Below, piece by piece: positions 47,801-61,946 of a stretch of 64,000 nt of DNA. Within the stretch, counting starts at the first letter, position 1. Each line of letters opens with the position of its first letter. Made by a program: the position numbers and the translations under genes. The notes beneath the pieces were generated by a model that made no database searches, was not told where the DNA came from, and saw only the letters and a program-made list of their open reading frames with translations. Source of the stretch: Euwallacea fornicatus (lineage: Eukaryota; Arthropoda; Insecta; Coleoptera; Curculionidae); NCBI RefSeq assembly GCF_040115645.1, contig NW_027096047.1, forward strand, positions 310,001 to 374,000, in the 5' to 3' direction.

Positions 47801-49781
47801 TCGTCGAGCTGATTAATTTGACACATTGTTTAACAAATTTGGTCCACATTTGCCGAAGTTACCGAGCTTCAAAGTTTGAAAAGTCACAAAAGATGTGTGT
47901 TTGAGCACATAAAGTACAATTTTTCTTGGAAGTTCAACAAGATGCAATCATGATGTGTTGTGACATCTTCAAAATCTTGTCGAGCTGATTAATTTGACAC
48001 ATTGTTTAACAAATTTGGTCCACATTTGCCGAAGTTACCAAGCTTCAAAGTTTGAAGAGCCTCAAAAGATGGGTGTTTGAGCACATAAAGTACAATTTTT
48101 CTTGGAAGTTCAACAAGATGCAATCATGATGTGTTGTGACATCTTCAAAATCTTGTCGAGCTACTTAATTTGACACTTTGTTTAACAAATTTGGTCCACA
48201 TTTGCCGAAGTTACCAAGCTTCAAAGTTTGAAGAGCCTCAAAAGATGGGTGTTTGAGCACATAAAGTACAATTTTTCTTGGAAGTTCAACAAGATGCAAT
48301 CATGATGTGTTGTGACATCTTCAAAATCTTGTCGAGCTACTTAATTTGACACTTTGTTTAACAAATTTGGTCAACATTTGCCGAAGTTACCGAGCTTCAA
48401 AGTTCGAAAAGTCACAAAATATGTGTGTTTGAGCACATAAAGTACAATTTTTCTTGGAAGTTCAACAAGATGCAATCATGATGTGTTGTGACATCTTCAA
48501 AATCTTGTCGAGCTACTTAATTTGACACTTTGTTTAACAAATTTGGTCCACATTTGCCGAAGTTACCGAGCTTCAAAGTTTGAAAAGTCACAAAATATGT
48601 GTGTTTGAGCACATAAAGTACTATTATTCTTGGAAATTCAACAAGATGCAATCATGATGTGTTGTGTCATTTTAAAGATGTCGTCGAGCTGATTAATTTG
48701 ACACTTTGTTTAACAAATTTGGTCCACATTTGCCGAAGTTACCGAGCTTCAAAGTTTGAAGAGCCTCAAAAGATGTGTGTTTGAGCACATAAAGTACTAT
48801 TTTTCTTGGAAGTTCAACAAGATGCAATCATGATGTGTTGTGAAATCTTCAAAATCTTGTCGTCGAGCTGATTAATTTGACACATTGTTTAACAAATTTG
48901 GTCCACATTTGCCGAAGTTACCTAGCTTCAAAGTTTGAAGAGCCTCAAAAGATGTGTGTTTGAGCACATAAAGTACAATTTTTCTTGGAAGTTCAACAAG
49001 ATGCAATCATGATCTGTTGTGTCATTTTAAAGATGTCGTCGAGCTGATTAATTTGACACTTTGTTTAACAAATTTGGTCCACATTTGCCGAAGTTACCTA
49101 GCTTCAAAGTTTGAAGAGCCTCAAAAGATGTGTGTTTGAGCACATAAAGTACAATTTTTCTTGGAAGTTCAACAAGATACAATCATGATCTGTTGTGTCA
49201 TTTTAAAGATGTCGTCGAGCTGATTAATTTGACACTTTGTTTAACAAATTTGGTCCACATTTGCCGAAGTTACCGAGCTTCAAAGTTTGAAAAGTCACAA
49301 AATATGTGTGTTTGAGCACATATAGTACTATTTTTCTTGGAAGTTCAACAAGATACAATCATGATGTGTTGTGTCATTTTAAAGATGTCGTCGAGCTGAT
49401 TAATTTCACACATTGTTTAACAAATTTGGTCCATATTTGCCGAAGTTACCGAGCTTCAAAGTTTGAAGTCACAAAATATGTGTGTTTGAGCACATAAAGT
49501 ACTATTTTTCTTGGAAGTTCAACAAGATGCAATCATGATGTGTTGTGTCATTTTAAAGATCTCGTCGAGCTGATTAATTTGACACTTTGTTTAACAAATT
49601 TGGTCCACATTTGCCGAAGTTACCGAGCTTCAAAGTTCGAAAAGTCACAAAATATGTGTGTTTGAGCACATAAAGTACTATTTTTCTTGGAAGTTCAACA
49701 AGATGCAATCATGATGTGTTGTGTCATTTTAAAGATCTCGTCGAGCTGATTAATTTGACACTTTGTTTAACAAATTTGGTC
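44846..49781 (+). repeat. Giant HOR, unit 1 (4,936 bp, 28 monomers)
   Basis: The unit starts at the 'tttgctgaagttacctagc' monomer and holds, in order, 'atatttt' (46021), 'cacatttcccgaag' (about 46.44 kb), 'catgaagtg' (46717), 'ttactgatcttc' (about 46.98 kb), 'gtgtgcttgag' (47724), a C/T hybrid (about 47.96 kb), 'ggtcaacattt' (about 48.37 kb) and 'gcacatatagtac' with 'gatacaatc' (about 49.32 kb). It is 1,236 bp shorter than unit 2. The whole difference is accounted for by missing blocks of 705, 176, 179 and 176 bp. Confidence 0.9.
45902..46078 (+). repeat. 177 bp monomer with 'gtgtatatttta' variant
   Basis: After 'gttgtg' the sequence is 'tatattttaaag' instead of 'tcattttaaag', one base longer. 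The 'atatttt' marker occurs at 46021, 51133, 51838, 57305, 58010 and 63298 only. That makes it a useful landmark of the giant HOR at the right end. Two of the HOR copies carry it twice, 705 bp apart. Confidence 0.93.
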
Positions 49782-52700
49782 CACATTTGCTGAAGTTACC
49801 TAGCTTCAAAGTTTGAAGAGCCTCAAAAGATGTGTGTTTGAGCACATAAAGTACAATTTTTCTTGGAAGTTCAACAAGATGCAATCATGATGTGTTGTGT
49901 CATTTTAAAGATCTCGTCGAGCTGATTAATTTGACACTTTGTTTAACAAATTTGGTCCACATTTGCCGAAGTTACCAAGCTTCAAAGTTTGAAAAGTCAC
50001 AAAATATGTGTGTTTGAGCACATAAAGTACAATTTTTCTTGGAAGTTCAACAAGATGCAATCATGATGTGTTGTGACATCTTCAAAATCTTGTCGAGCTA
50101 CTTAATTTGACACTTTGTTTAACAAATTTGGTCCACATTTGCCGAAGTTACCGAGCTTCAAAGTTTGAAAAGTCACAAAATATGTGTGTTTGAGCACATA
50201 AAGTACTATTATTCTTGGAAATTCAACAAGATGCAATCATGATGTGTTGTGTCATTTTAAAGATCTCGTCGAGCTGATTAATTTGACACTTTGTTTAACA
50301 AATTTGGTCCACATTTGCCGAAGTTACCGAGCTTCAAAGTTCGAAAAGTCACAAAATATGTGTGTTTGAGCACATAAAGTACTATTTTTCTTGGAAGTTC
50401 AACAAGATGCAATCATGATGTGTTGTGTCATTTTAAAGATCTCGTCGAGCTGATTAATTTGACACTTTGTTTAACAAATTTGGTCCACATTTGCCGAAGT
50501 TACCAAGCTTCAAAGTTTGAAGAGCCTCAAAAGATGGGTGTTTGAGCACATAAAGTACAATTTTTCTTGGAAGTTCAACAAGATGCAATCATGATGTGTT
50601 GTGACATCTTCAAAATCTTGTCGAGCTACTTAATTTGACACTTTGTTTAACAAATTTGGTCCACATTTGCCGAAGTTACCGAGCTTCAAAGTTTGAAAAG
50701 TCACAAAATATGTGTGTTTGAGCACATAAAGTACTATTATTCTTGGAAATTCAACAAGATGCAATCATGATGTGTTGTGTCATTTTAAAGATCTCGTCGA
50801 GCTGATTAATTTGACACTTTGTTTAACAAATTTGGTCCACATTTGCCGAAGTTACCAAGCTTCAAAGTTTGAAGAGCCTCAAAAGATGGGTGTTTGAGCA
50901 CATAAAGTACAATTTTTCTTGGAAGTTCAACAAGATGCAATCATGATGTGTTGTGTCATTTTAAAGATCTCGTCGAGCTGATTAATTTGACACTTTGTTT
51001 AACAAATTTGGTCCACATTTGCCGAAGTTACCGAGCTTCAAAGTTTGAAAAGTCACAAAATATGTGTGTTTGAGCACATAAAGTACTATTATTCTTGGAA
51101 GTTCAACAAGATGCAATCATGATGTGTTGTGTATATTTTAAAGATCTCGTCGAGCTGATTAATTTGACACTTTGTTTAACAAATTTGGTCCACATTTGCC
51201 GAAGTTACCAAGCTTCAAAGTTTGAAGAGCCTCAAAAGATGGGTGTTTGAGCACATAAAGTACAATTTTTCTTGGAAGTTCAACAAGATGCAATCATGAT
51301 GTGTTGTGTCATTTTAAAGATCTCGTCGAGCTGATTAATTTGACACTTTGTTTAACAAATTTGGTCCACATTTGCCGAAGTTACCGAGCTTCAAAGTTTG
51401 AAAAGTCACAAAATATGTGTGTTTGAGCACATAAAGTACTATTATTCTTGGAAGTTCAACAAGATGCAATCATGATGTGTTGTGTCATTTTAAAGATCTC
51501 GTCGAGCTGATTAATTTGACACTTTGTTTAACAAATTTGGTCCACATTTGCCGAAGTTACCGAGCTTCAAAGTTTGAAAAGTCACAAAATATGTGTGTTT
51601 GAGCACATAAAGTACTATTTTTCTTGGAAATTCAACAAGATGCAATCATGATGTGTTGTGTCATTTTAAAGATCTCGTCGAGCTGATTAATTTGACACTT
51701 TGTTTAACAAATTTGGTCCACATTTGCCGAAGTTACCGAGCTTCAAAGTTTGAAAAGTCACAAAATATGTGTGTTTGAGCACATAAAGTACTATTATTCT
51801 TGGAAGTTCAACAAGATGCAATCATGATGTGTTGTGTATATTTTAAAGATCTCGTCGAGCTGATTAATTTGACACTTTGTTTAACAAATTTGGTCCACAT
51901 TTGCCGAAGTTACCAAGCTTCAAAGTTTGAAGAGCCTCAAAAGATGGGTGTTTGAGCACATAAAGTACAATTTTTCTTGGAAGTTCAACAAGATGCAATC
52001 ATGATCTGTTGTGTCATTTTAAAGATGTCGTCGAGCTGATTAATTTGACACTTTGTTTAACAAATTTGGTCCACATTTGCCGAAGTTACCGAGCTTCAAA
52101 GTTCGAAAAGTCACAAAATATGTGTGTTTGAGCACATAAAGTACTATTTTTCTTGGAAGTTCAACAAGATGCAATCATGATGTGTTGTGAAATCTTCAAA
52201 ATCTTGTCGTCGAGCTGATTAATTTGACACATTGTTTAACAAATTTGGTCCACATTTCCCGAAGTTACCGAGCTTCAAAGTTTGAAAAGTCACAAAATAT
52301 GTGTGTTTGAGCACATAAAGTACTATTATTCTTGGAAATTCAACAAGATGCAATCATGATGTGTTGTGTCATTTTAAAGATCTCGTCGAGCTGATTAATT
52401 TGACACTTTGTTTAACAAATTTGGTCCACATTTGCCGAAGTTACCGAGCTTCAAAATTTGAAAAGTCACAAAATATGTGTGTTTGAGCACATAAAGTACT
52501 ATTTTTCTTGGAAATTCAACAAGATGCAATCATGAAGTGTTGTGTCATTTTAAAGATCTCGTCGAGCTGATTAATTTGACACTTTGTTTAACAAATTTGG
52601 TCCACATTTGCCGAAGTTACCAAGCTTCAAAGTTTGAAGAGCCTCAAAAGATGTGTGTTTGAGCACATAAAGTACTATTTTTCTTGGAAGTTCAACAAGA

Positions 52701-55700
52701 TGCAATCATGATCTGTTGTGTCATTTTAAAGATGTCGTCGAGCTGATTAATTTGACACTTTGTTTAACAAATTTGGTCCACATTTGCCGAAGTTACTGAT
52801 CTTCAAAGTTTGAAAAGTCACAAAATATGTGTGTTTGAGCACATAAAGTACAATTTTTCTTGGAAGTTCAACAAGATGCAATCATGATCTGTTGTGTCAT
52901 TTTAAAGATGTCGTCGAGCTGATTAATTTGACACTTTGTTTAACAAATTTGGTCCACATTTGCCGAAGTTACCGAGCTTCAAAGTTTGAAAAGTCACAAA
53001 ATATGTGTGTTTGAGCACATAAAGTACAATTTTTCTTGGAAGTTCAACAAGATGCAATCATGATCTGTTGTGTCATTTTAAAGATGTCGTCGAGCTGATT
53101 AATTTGACACTTTGTTTAACAAATTTGGTCCACATTTGCCGAAGTTACCGAGCTTCAAAGTTTGAAGAGCCTCAAAAGATGTGTGTTTGAGCACATAAAG
53201 TACTATTTTTCTTGGAAGTTCAACAAGATGCAATCATGATGTGTTGTGAAATCTTCAAAATCTTGTCGTCGAGCTGATTAATTTGACACATTGTTTAACA
53301 AATTTGGTCCACATTTGCCGAAGTTACCGAGCTTCAAAGTTTGAAGAGCCTCAAAAGATGTGTGTTTGAGCACATAAAGTACAATTTTTCTTGGAAGTTC
53401 AACAAGATGCAATCATGATCTGTTGTGTCATTTTAAAGATGTCGTCGAGCTGATTAATTTGACACTTTGTTTAACAAATTTGGTCCACATTTGCCGAAGT
53501 TACCGAGCTTCAAAGTTTGAAGAGCCTCAAAAGATGTGTGCTTGAGCACATAAAGTACTATTTTTCTTGGAAGTTCAACAAGATGCAATCATGATGTGTT
53601 GTGAAATCTTCAAAATCTTGTCGTCGAGCTGATTAATTTGACACATTGTTTAACAAATTTGGTCCACATTTGCCGAAGTTACCGAGCTTCAAAGTTTGAA
53701 GAGCCTCAAAAGATGTGTGTTTGAGCACATAAAGTACAATTTTTCTTGGAAGTTCAACAAGATGCAATCATGATCTGTTGTGTCATTTTAAAGATGTCGT
53801 CGAGCTGATTAATTTGACACATTGTTTAACAAATTTGGTCCACATTTGCCGAAGTTACCGAGCTTCAAAGTTTGAAAAGTCACAAAAGATGTGTGTTTGA
53901 GCACATAAAGTACAATTTTTCTTGGAAGTTCAACAAGATGCAATCATGATGTGTTGTGACATCTTCAAAATCTTGTCGAGCTGATTAATTTGACACATTG
54001 TTTAACAAATTTGGTCCACATTTGCCGAAGTTACCAAGCTTCAAAGTTTGAAGAGCCTCAAAAGATGGGTGTTTGAGCACATAAAGTACAATTTTTCTTG
54101 GAAGTTCAACAAGATGCAATCATGATGTGTTGTGACATCTTCAAAATCTTGTCGAGCTACTTAATTTGACACTTTGTTTAACAAATTTGGTCCACATTTG
54201 CCGAAGTTACCAAGCTTCAAAGTTTGAAGAGCCTCAAAAGATGGGTGTTTGAGCACATAAAGTACAATTTTTCTTGGAAGTTCAACAAGATGCAATCATG
54301 ATGTGTTGTGACATCTTCAAAATCTTGTCGAGCTACTTAATTTGACACTTTGTTTAACAAATTTGGTCAACATTTGCCGAAGTTACCGAGCTTCAAAGTT
54401 CGAAAAGTCACAAAATATGTGTGTTTGAGCACATAAAGTACAATTTTTCTTGGAAGTTCAACAAGATGCAATCATGATGTGTTGTGACATCTTCAAAATC
54501 TTGTCGAGCTACTTAATTTGACACTTTGTTTAACAAATTTGGTCCACATTTGCCGAAGTTACCGAGCTTCAAAGTTTGAAAAGTCACAAAATATGTGTGT
54601 TTGAGCACATAAAGTACTATTATTCTTGGAAATTCAACAAGATGCAATCATGATGTGTTGTGTCATTTTAAAGATGTCGTCGAGCTGATTAATTTGACAC
54701 TTTGTTTAACAAATTTGGTCCACATTTGCCGAAGTTACCGAGCTTCAAAGTTTGAAGAGCCTCAAAAGATGTGTGTTTGAGCACATAAAGTACTATTTTT
54801 CTTGGAAGTTCAACAAGATGCAATCATGATGTGTTGTGAAATCTTCAAAATCTTGTCGTCGAGCTGATTAATTTGACACATTGTTTAACAAATTTGGTCC
54901 ACATTTGCCGAAGTTACCTAGCTTCAAAGTTTGAAGAGCCTCAAAAGATGTGTGTTTGAGCACATAAAGTACAATTTTTCTTGGAAGTTCAACAAGATGC
55001 AATCATGATCTGTTGTGTCATTTTAAAGATGTCGTCGAGCTGATTAATTTGACACTTTGTTTAACAAATTTGGTCCACATTTGCCGAAGTTACCTAGCTT
55101 CAAAGTTTGAAGAGCCTCAAAAGATGTGTGTTTGAGCACATAAAGTACAATTTTTCTTGGAAGTTCAACAAGATACAATCATGATCTGTTGTGTCATTTT
55201 AAAGATGTCGTCGAGCTGATTAATTTGACACTTTGTTTAACAAATTTGGTCCACATTTGCCGAAGTTACCTAGCTTCAAAGTTTGAAGAGCCTCAAAAGA
55301 TGTGTGTTTGAGCACATAAAGTACAATTTTTCTTGGAAGTTCAACAAGATACAATCATGATCTGTTGTGTCATTTTAAAGATGTCGTCGAGCTGATTAAT
55401 TTGACACTTTGTTTAACAAATTTGGTCCACATTTGCCGAAGTTACCGAGCTTCAAAGTTTGAAAAGTCACAAAATATGTGTGTTTGAGCACATATAGTAC
55501 TATTTTTCTTGGAAGTTCAACAAGATACAATCATGATGTGTTGTGTCATTTTAAAGATGTCGTCGAGCTGATTAATTTCACACATTGTTTAACAAATTTG
55601 GTCCATATTTGCCGAAGTTACCGAGCTTCAAAGTTTGAAGTCACAAAATATGTGTGTTTGAGCACATAAAGTACTATTTTTCTTGGAAGTTCAACAAGAT

Positions 55701-55953
55701 GCAATCATGATGTGTTGTGTCATTTTAAAGATCTCGTCGAGCTGATTAATTTGACACTTTGTTTAACAAATTTGGTCCACATTTGCCGAAGTTACCGAGC
55801 TTCAAAGTTCGAAAAGTCACAAAATATGTGTGTTTGAGCACATAAAGTACTATTTTTCTTGGAAGTTCAACAAGATGCAATCATGATGTGTTGTGTCATT
55901 TTAAAGATCTCGTCGAGCTGATTAATTTGACACTTTGTTTAACAAATTTGGTC
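49782..55953 (+). repeat. Giant HOR, unit 2 (6,172 bp, 35 monomers)
   Basis: All landmarks of unit 1 return in order: 'atatttt' twice (51133 and 51838), 'catgaagtg' at 52534, 'gtgtgcttgag' at 53541 and 'gcacatatagtac' near 55.49 kb. It has an extra K monomer after 53541 not present in units 1 and 3, and three 'acctagc' monomers before 55.44 kb where unit 1 has two. From the first 'gcacatatagtac' landmark to 'catgaagtg', units 1-2 and 2-3 both span 3,228 bp. Confidence 0.91.
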
Positions 55954-58900
55954 CACATTTGCTGAAGTTACCTAGCTTCAAAGTTTGAAGAGCCTCAAAA
56001 GATGTGTGTTTGAGCACATAAAGTACAATTTTTCTTGGAAGTTCAACAAGATGCAATCATGATGTGTTGTGTCATTTTAAAGATCTCGTCGAGCTGATTA
56101 ATTTGACACTTTGTTTAACAAATTTGGTCCACATTTGCCGAAGTTACCAAGCTTCAAAGTTTGAAAAGTCACAAAATATGTGTGTTTGAGCACATAAAGT
56201 ACAATTTTTCTTGGAAGTTCAACAAGATGCAATCATGATGTGTTGTGACATCTTCAAAATCTTGTCGAGCTACTTAATTTGACACTTTGTTTAACAAATT
56301 TGGTCCACATTTGCCGAAGTTACCGAGCTTCAAAGTTTGAAAAGTCACAAAATATGTGTGTTTGAGCACATAAAGTACTATTATTCTTGGAAATTCAACA
56401 AGATGCAATCATGATGTGTTGTGTCATTTTAAAGATCTCGTCGAGCTGATTAATTTGACACTTTGTTTAACAAATTTGGTCCACATTTGCCGAAGTTACC
56501 GAGCTTCAAAGTTCGAAAAGTCACAAAATATGTGTGTTTGAGCACATAAAGTACTATTTTTCTTGGAAGTTCAACAAGATGCAATCATGATGTGTTGTGT
56601 CATTTTAAAGATCTCGTCGAGCTGATTAATTTGACACTTTGTTTAACAAATTTGGTCCACATTTGCCGAAGTTACCAAGCTTCAAAGTTTGAAGAGCCTC
56701 AAAAGATGGGTGTTTGAGCACATAAAGTACAATTTTTCTTGGAAGTTCAACAAGATGCAATCATGATGTGTTGTGACATCTTCAAAATCTTGTCGAGCTA
56801 CTTAATTTGACACTTTGTTTAACAAATTTGGTCCACATTTGCCGAAGTTACCGAGCTTCAAAGTTTGAAAAGTCACAAAATATGTGTGTTTGAGCACATA
56901 AAGTACTATTATTCTTGGAAATTCAACAAGATGCAATCATGATGTGTTGTGTCATTTTAAAGATCTCGTCGAGCTGATTAATTTGACACTTTGTTTAACA
57001 AATTTGGTCCACATTTGCCGAAGTTACCAAGCTTCAAAGTTTGAAGAGCCTCAAAAGATGGGTGTTTGAGCACATAAAGTACAATTTTTCTTGGAAGTTC
57101 AACAAGATGCAATCATGATGTGTTGTGTCATTTTAAAGATCTCGTCGAGCTGATTAATTTGACACTTTGTTTAACAAATTTGGTCCACATTTGCCGAAGT
57201 TACCGAGCTTCAAAGTTTGAAAAGTCACAAAATATGTGTGTTTGAGCACATAAAGTACTATTATTCTTGGAAGTTCAACAAGATGCAATCATGATGTGTT
57301 GTGTATATTTTAAAGATCTCGTCGAGCTGATTAATTTGACACTTTGTTTAACAAATTTGGTCCACATTTGCCGAAGTTACCAAGCTTCAAAGTTTGAAGA
57401 GCCTCAAAAGATGGGTGTTTGAGCACATAAAGTACAATTTTTCTTGGAAGTTCAACAAGATGCAATCATGATGTGTTGTGTCATTTTAAAGATCTCGTCG
57501 AGCTGATTAATTTGACACTTTGTTTAACAAATTTGGTCCACATTTGCCGAAGTTACCGAGCTTCAAAGTTTGAAAAGTCACAAAATATGTGTGTTTGAGC
57601 ACATAAAGTACTATTATTCTTGGAAGTTCAACAAGATGCAATCATGATGTGTTGTGTCATTTTAAAGATCTCGTCGAGCTGATTAATTTGACACTTTGTT
57701 TAACAAATTTGGTCCACATTTGCCGAAGTTACCGAGCTTCAAAGTTTGAAAAGTCACAAAATATGTGTGTTTGAGCACATAAAGTACTATTTTTCTTGGA
57801 AATTCAACAAGATGCAATCATGATGTGTTGTGTCATTTTAAAGATCTCGTCGAGCTGATTAATTTGACACTTTGTTTAACAAATTTGGTCCACATTTGCC
57901 GAAGTTACCGAGCTTCAAAGTTTGAAAAGTCACAAAATATGTGTGTTTGAGCACATAAAGTACTATTATTCTTGGAAGTTCAACAAGATGCAATCATGAT
58001 GTGTTGTGTATATTTTAAAGATCTCGTCGAGCTGATTAATTTGACACTTTGTTTAACAAATTTGGTCCACATTTGCCGAAGTTACCAAGCTTCAAAGTTT
58101 GAAGAGCCTCAAAAGATGGGTGTTTGAGCACATAAAGTACAATTTTTCTTGGAAGTTCAACAAGATGCAATCATGATCTGTTGTGTCATTTTAAAGATGT
58201 CGTCGAGCTGATTAATTTGACACTTTGTTTAACAAATTTGGTCCACATTTGCCGAAGTTACCGAGCTTCAAAGTTCGAAAAGTCACAAAATATGTGTGTT
58301 TGAGCACATAAAGTACTATTTTTCTTGGAAGTTCAACAAGATGCAATCATGATGTGTTGTGAAATCTTCAAAATCTTGTCGTCGAGCTGATTAATTTGAC
58401 ACATTGTTTAACAAATTTGGTCCACATTTCCCGAAGTTACCGAGCTTCAAAGTTTGAAAAGTCACAAAATATGTGTGTTTGAGCACATAAAGTACTATTA
58501 TTCTTGGAAATTCAACAAGATGCAATCATGATGTGTTGTGTCATTTTAAAGATCTCGTCGAGCTGATTAATTTGACACTTTGTTTAACAAATTTGGTCCA
58601 CATTTGCCGAAGTTACCGAGCTTCAAAATTTGAAAAGTCACAAAATATGTGTGTTTGAGCACATAAAGTACTATTTTTCTTGGAAATTCAACAAGATGCA
58701 ATCATGAAGTGTTGTGTCATTTTAAAGATCTCGTCGAGCTGATTAATTTGACACTTTGTTTAACAAATTTGGTCCACATTTGCCGAAGTTACCAAGCTTC
58801 AAAGTTTGAAGAGCCTCAAAAGATGTGTGTTTGAGCACATAAAGTACTATTTTTCTTGGAAGTTCAACAAGATGCAATCATGATCTGTTGTGTCATTTTA

Positions 58901-61900
58901 AAGATGTCGTCGAGCTGATTAATTTGACACTTTGTTTAACAAATTTGGTCCACATTTGCCGAAGTTACTGATCTTCAAAGTTTGAAAAGTCACAAAATAT
59001 GTGTGTTTGAGCACATAAAGTACAATTTTTCTTGGAAGTTCAACAAGATGCAATCATGATCTGTTGTGTCATTTTAAAGATGTCGTCGAGCTGATTAATT
59101 TGACACTTTGTTTAACAAATTTGGTCCACATTTGCCGAAGTTACCGAGCTTCAAAGTTTGAAAAGTCACAAAATATGTGTGTTTGAGCACATAAAGTACA
59201 ATTTTTCTTGGAAGTTCAACAAGATGCAATCATGATCTGTTGTGTCATTTTAAAGATGTCGTCGAGCTGATTAATTTGACACTTTGTTTAACAAATTTGG
59301 TCCACATTTGCCGAAGTTACCGAGCTTCAAAGTTTGAAGAGCCTCAAAAGATGTGTGTTTGAGCACATAAAGTACTATTTTTCTTGGAAGTTCAACAAGA
59401 TGCAATCATGATGTGTTGTGAAATCTTCAAAATCTTGTCGTCGAGCTGATTAATTTGACACATTGTTTAACAAATTTGGTCCACATTTGCCGAAGTTACC
59501 GAGCTTCAAAGTTTGAAGAGCCTCAAAAGATGTGTGTTTGAGCACATAAAGTACAATTTTTCTTGGAAGTTCAACAAGATGCAATCATGATCTGTTGTGT
59601 CATTTTAAAGATGTCGTCGAGCTGATTAATTTGACACTTTGTTTAACAAATTTGGTCCACATTTGCCGAAGTTACCGAGCTTCAAAGTTTGAAGAGCCTC
59701 AAAAGATGTGTGCTTGAGCACATAAAGTACTATTTTTCTTGGAAGTTCAACAAGATGCAATCATGATCTGTTGTGTCATTTTAAAGATGTCGTCGAGCTG
59801 ATTAATTTGACACATTGTTTAACAAATTTGGTCCACATTTGCCGAAGTTACCGAGCTTCAAAGTTTGAAAAGTCACAAAAGATGTGTGTTTGAGCACATA
59901 AAGTACAATTTTTCTTGGAAGTTCAACAAGATGCAATCATGATGTGTTGTGACATCTTCAAAATCTTGTCGAGCTGATTAATTTGACACATTGTTTAACA
60001 AATTTGGTCCACATTTGCCGAAGTTACCAAGCTTCAAAGTTTGAAGAGCCTCAAAAGATGGGTGTTTGAGCACATAAAGTACAATTTTTCTTGGAAGTTC
60101 AACAAGATGCAATCATGATGTGTTGTGACATCTTCAAAATCTTGTCGAGCTACTTAATTTGACACTTTGTTTAACAAATTTGGTCCACATTTGCCGAAGT
60201 TACCAAGCTTCAAAGTTTGAAGAGCCTCAAAAGATGGGTGTTTGAGCACATAAAGTACAATTTTTCTTGGAAGTTCAACAAGATGCAATCATGATGTGTT
60301 GTGACATCTTCAAAATCTTGTCGAGCTACTTAATTTGACACTTTGTTTAACAAATTTGGTCAACATTTGCCGAAGTTACCGAGCTTCAAAGTTCGAAAAG
60401 TCACAAAATATGTGTGTTTGAGCACATAAAGTACAATTTTTCTTGGAAGTTCAACAAGATGCAATCATGATGTGTTGTGACATCTTCAAAATCTTGTCGA
60501 GCTACTTAATTTGACACTTTGTTTAACAAATTTGGTCCACATTTGCCGAAGTTACCGAGCTTCAAAGTTTGAAAAGTCACAAAATATGTGTGTTTGAGCA
60601 CATAAAGTACTATTATTCTTGGAAATTCAACAAGATGCAATCATGATGTGTTGTGTCATTTTAAAGATGTCGTCGAGCTGATTAATTTGACACTTTGTTT
60701 AACAAATTTGGTCCACATTTGCCGAAGTTACCGAGCTTCAAAGTTTGAAGAGCCTCAAAAGATGTGTGTTTGAGCACATAAAGTACTATTTTTCTTGGAA
60801 GTTCAACAAGATGCAATCATGATGTGTTGTGAAATCTTCAAAATCTTGTCGTCGAGCTGATTAATTTGACACATTGTTTAACAAATTTGGTCCACATTTG
60901 CCGAAGTTACCTAGCTTCAAAGTTTGAAGAGCCTCAAAAGATGTGTGTTTGAGCACATAAAGTACAATTTTTCTTGGAAGTTCAACAAGATGCAATCATG
61001 ATCTGTTGTGTCATTTTAAAGATGTCGTCGAGCTGATTAATTTGACACTTTGTTTAACAAATTTGGTCCACATTTGCCGAAGTTACCTAGCTTCAAAGTT
61101 TGAAGAGCCTCAAAAGATGTGTGTTTGAGCACATAAAGTACAATTTTTCTTGGAAGTTCAACAAGATACAATCATGATCTGTTGTGTCATTTTAAAGATG
61201 TCGTCGAGCTGATTAATTTGACACTTTGTTTAACAAATTTGGTCCACATTTGCCGAAGTTACCTAGCTTCAAAGTTTGAAGAGCCTCAAAAGATGTGTGT
61301 TTGAGCACATAAAGTACAATTTTTCTTGGAAGTTCAACAAGATACAATCATGATCTGTTGTGTCATTTTAAAGATGTCGTCGAGCTGATTAATTTGACAC
61401 TTTGTTTAACAAATTTGGTCCACATTTGCCGAAGTTACCGAGCTTCAAAGTTTGAAAAGTCACAAAATATGTGTGTTTGAGCACATATAGTACTATTTTT
61501 CTTGGAAGTTCAACAAGATACAATCATGATGTGTTGTGTCATTTTAAAGATGTCGTCGAGCTGATTAATTTCACACATTGTTTAACAAATTTGGTCCATA
61601 TTTGCCGAAGTTACCGAGCTTCAAAGTTTGAAGTCACAAAATATGTGTGTTTGAGCACATAAAGTACTATTTTTCTTGGAAGTTCAACAAGATGCAATCA
61701 TGATGTGTTGTGTCATTTTAAAGATCTCGTCGAGCTGATTAATTTGACACTTTGTTTAACAAATTTGGTCCACATTTGCCGAAGTTACCGAGCTTCAAAG
61801 TTCGAAAAGTCACAAAATATGTGTGTTTGAGCACATAAAGTACTATTTTTCTTGGAAGTTCAACAAGATGCAATCATGATGTGTTGTGTCATTTTAAAGA

Positions 61901-61946
61901 TCTCGTCGAGCTGATTAATTTGACACTTTGTTTAACAAATTTGGTC
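55954..61946 (+). repeat. Giant HOR, unit 3 (5,993 bp, 34 monomers)
   Basis: The unit repeats unit 2 at offset 6,172 with landmarks at 57305, 58010, 58706 and 59713, then at offset 5,993 after it loses the extra 179 bp K monomer. No other difference was noticed in the lines compared. It shares the 705 bp block and the third 'acctagc' monomer with unit 2. Confidence 0.91.
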
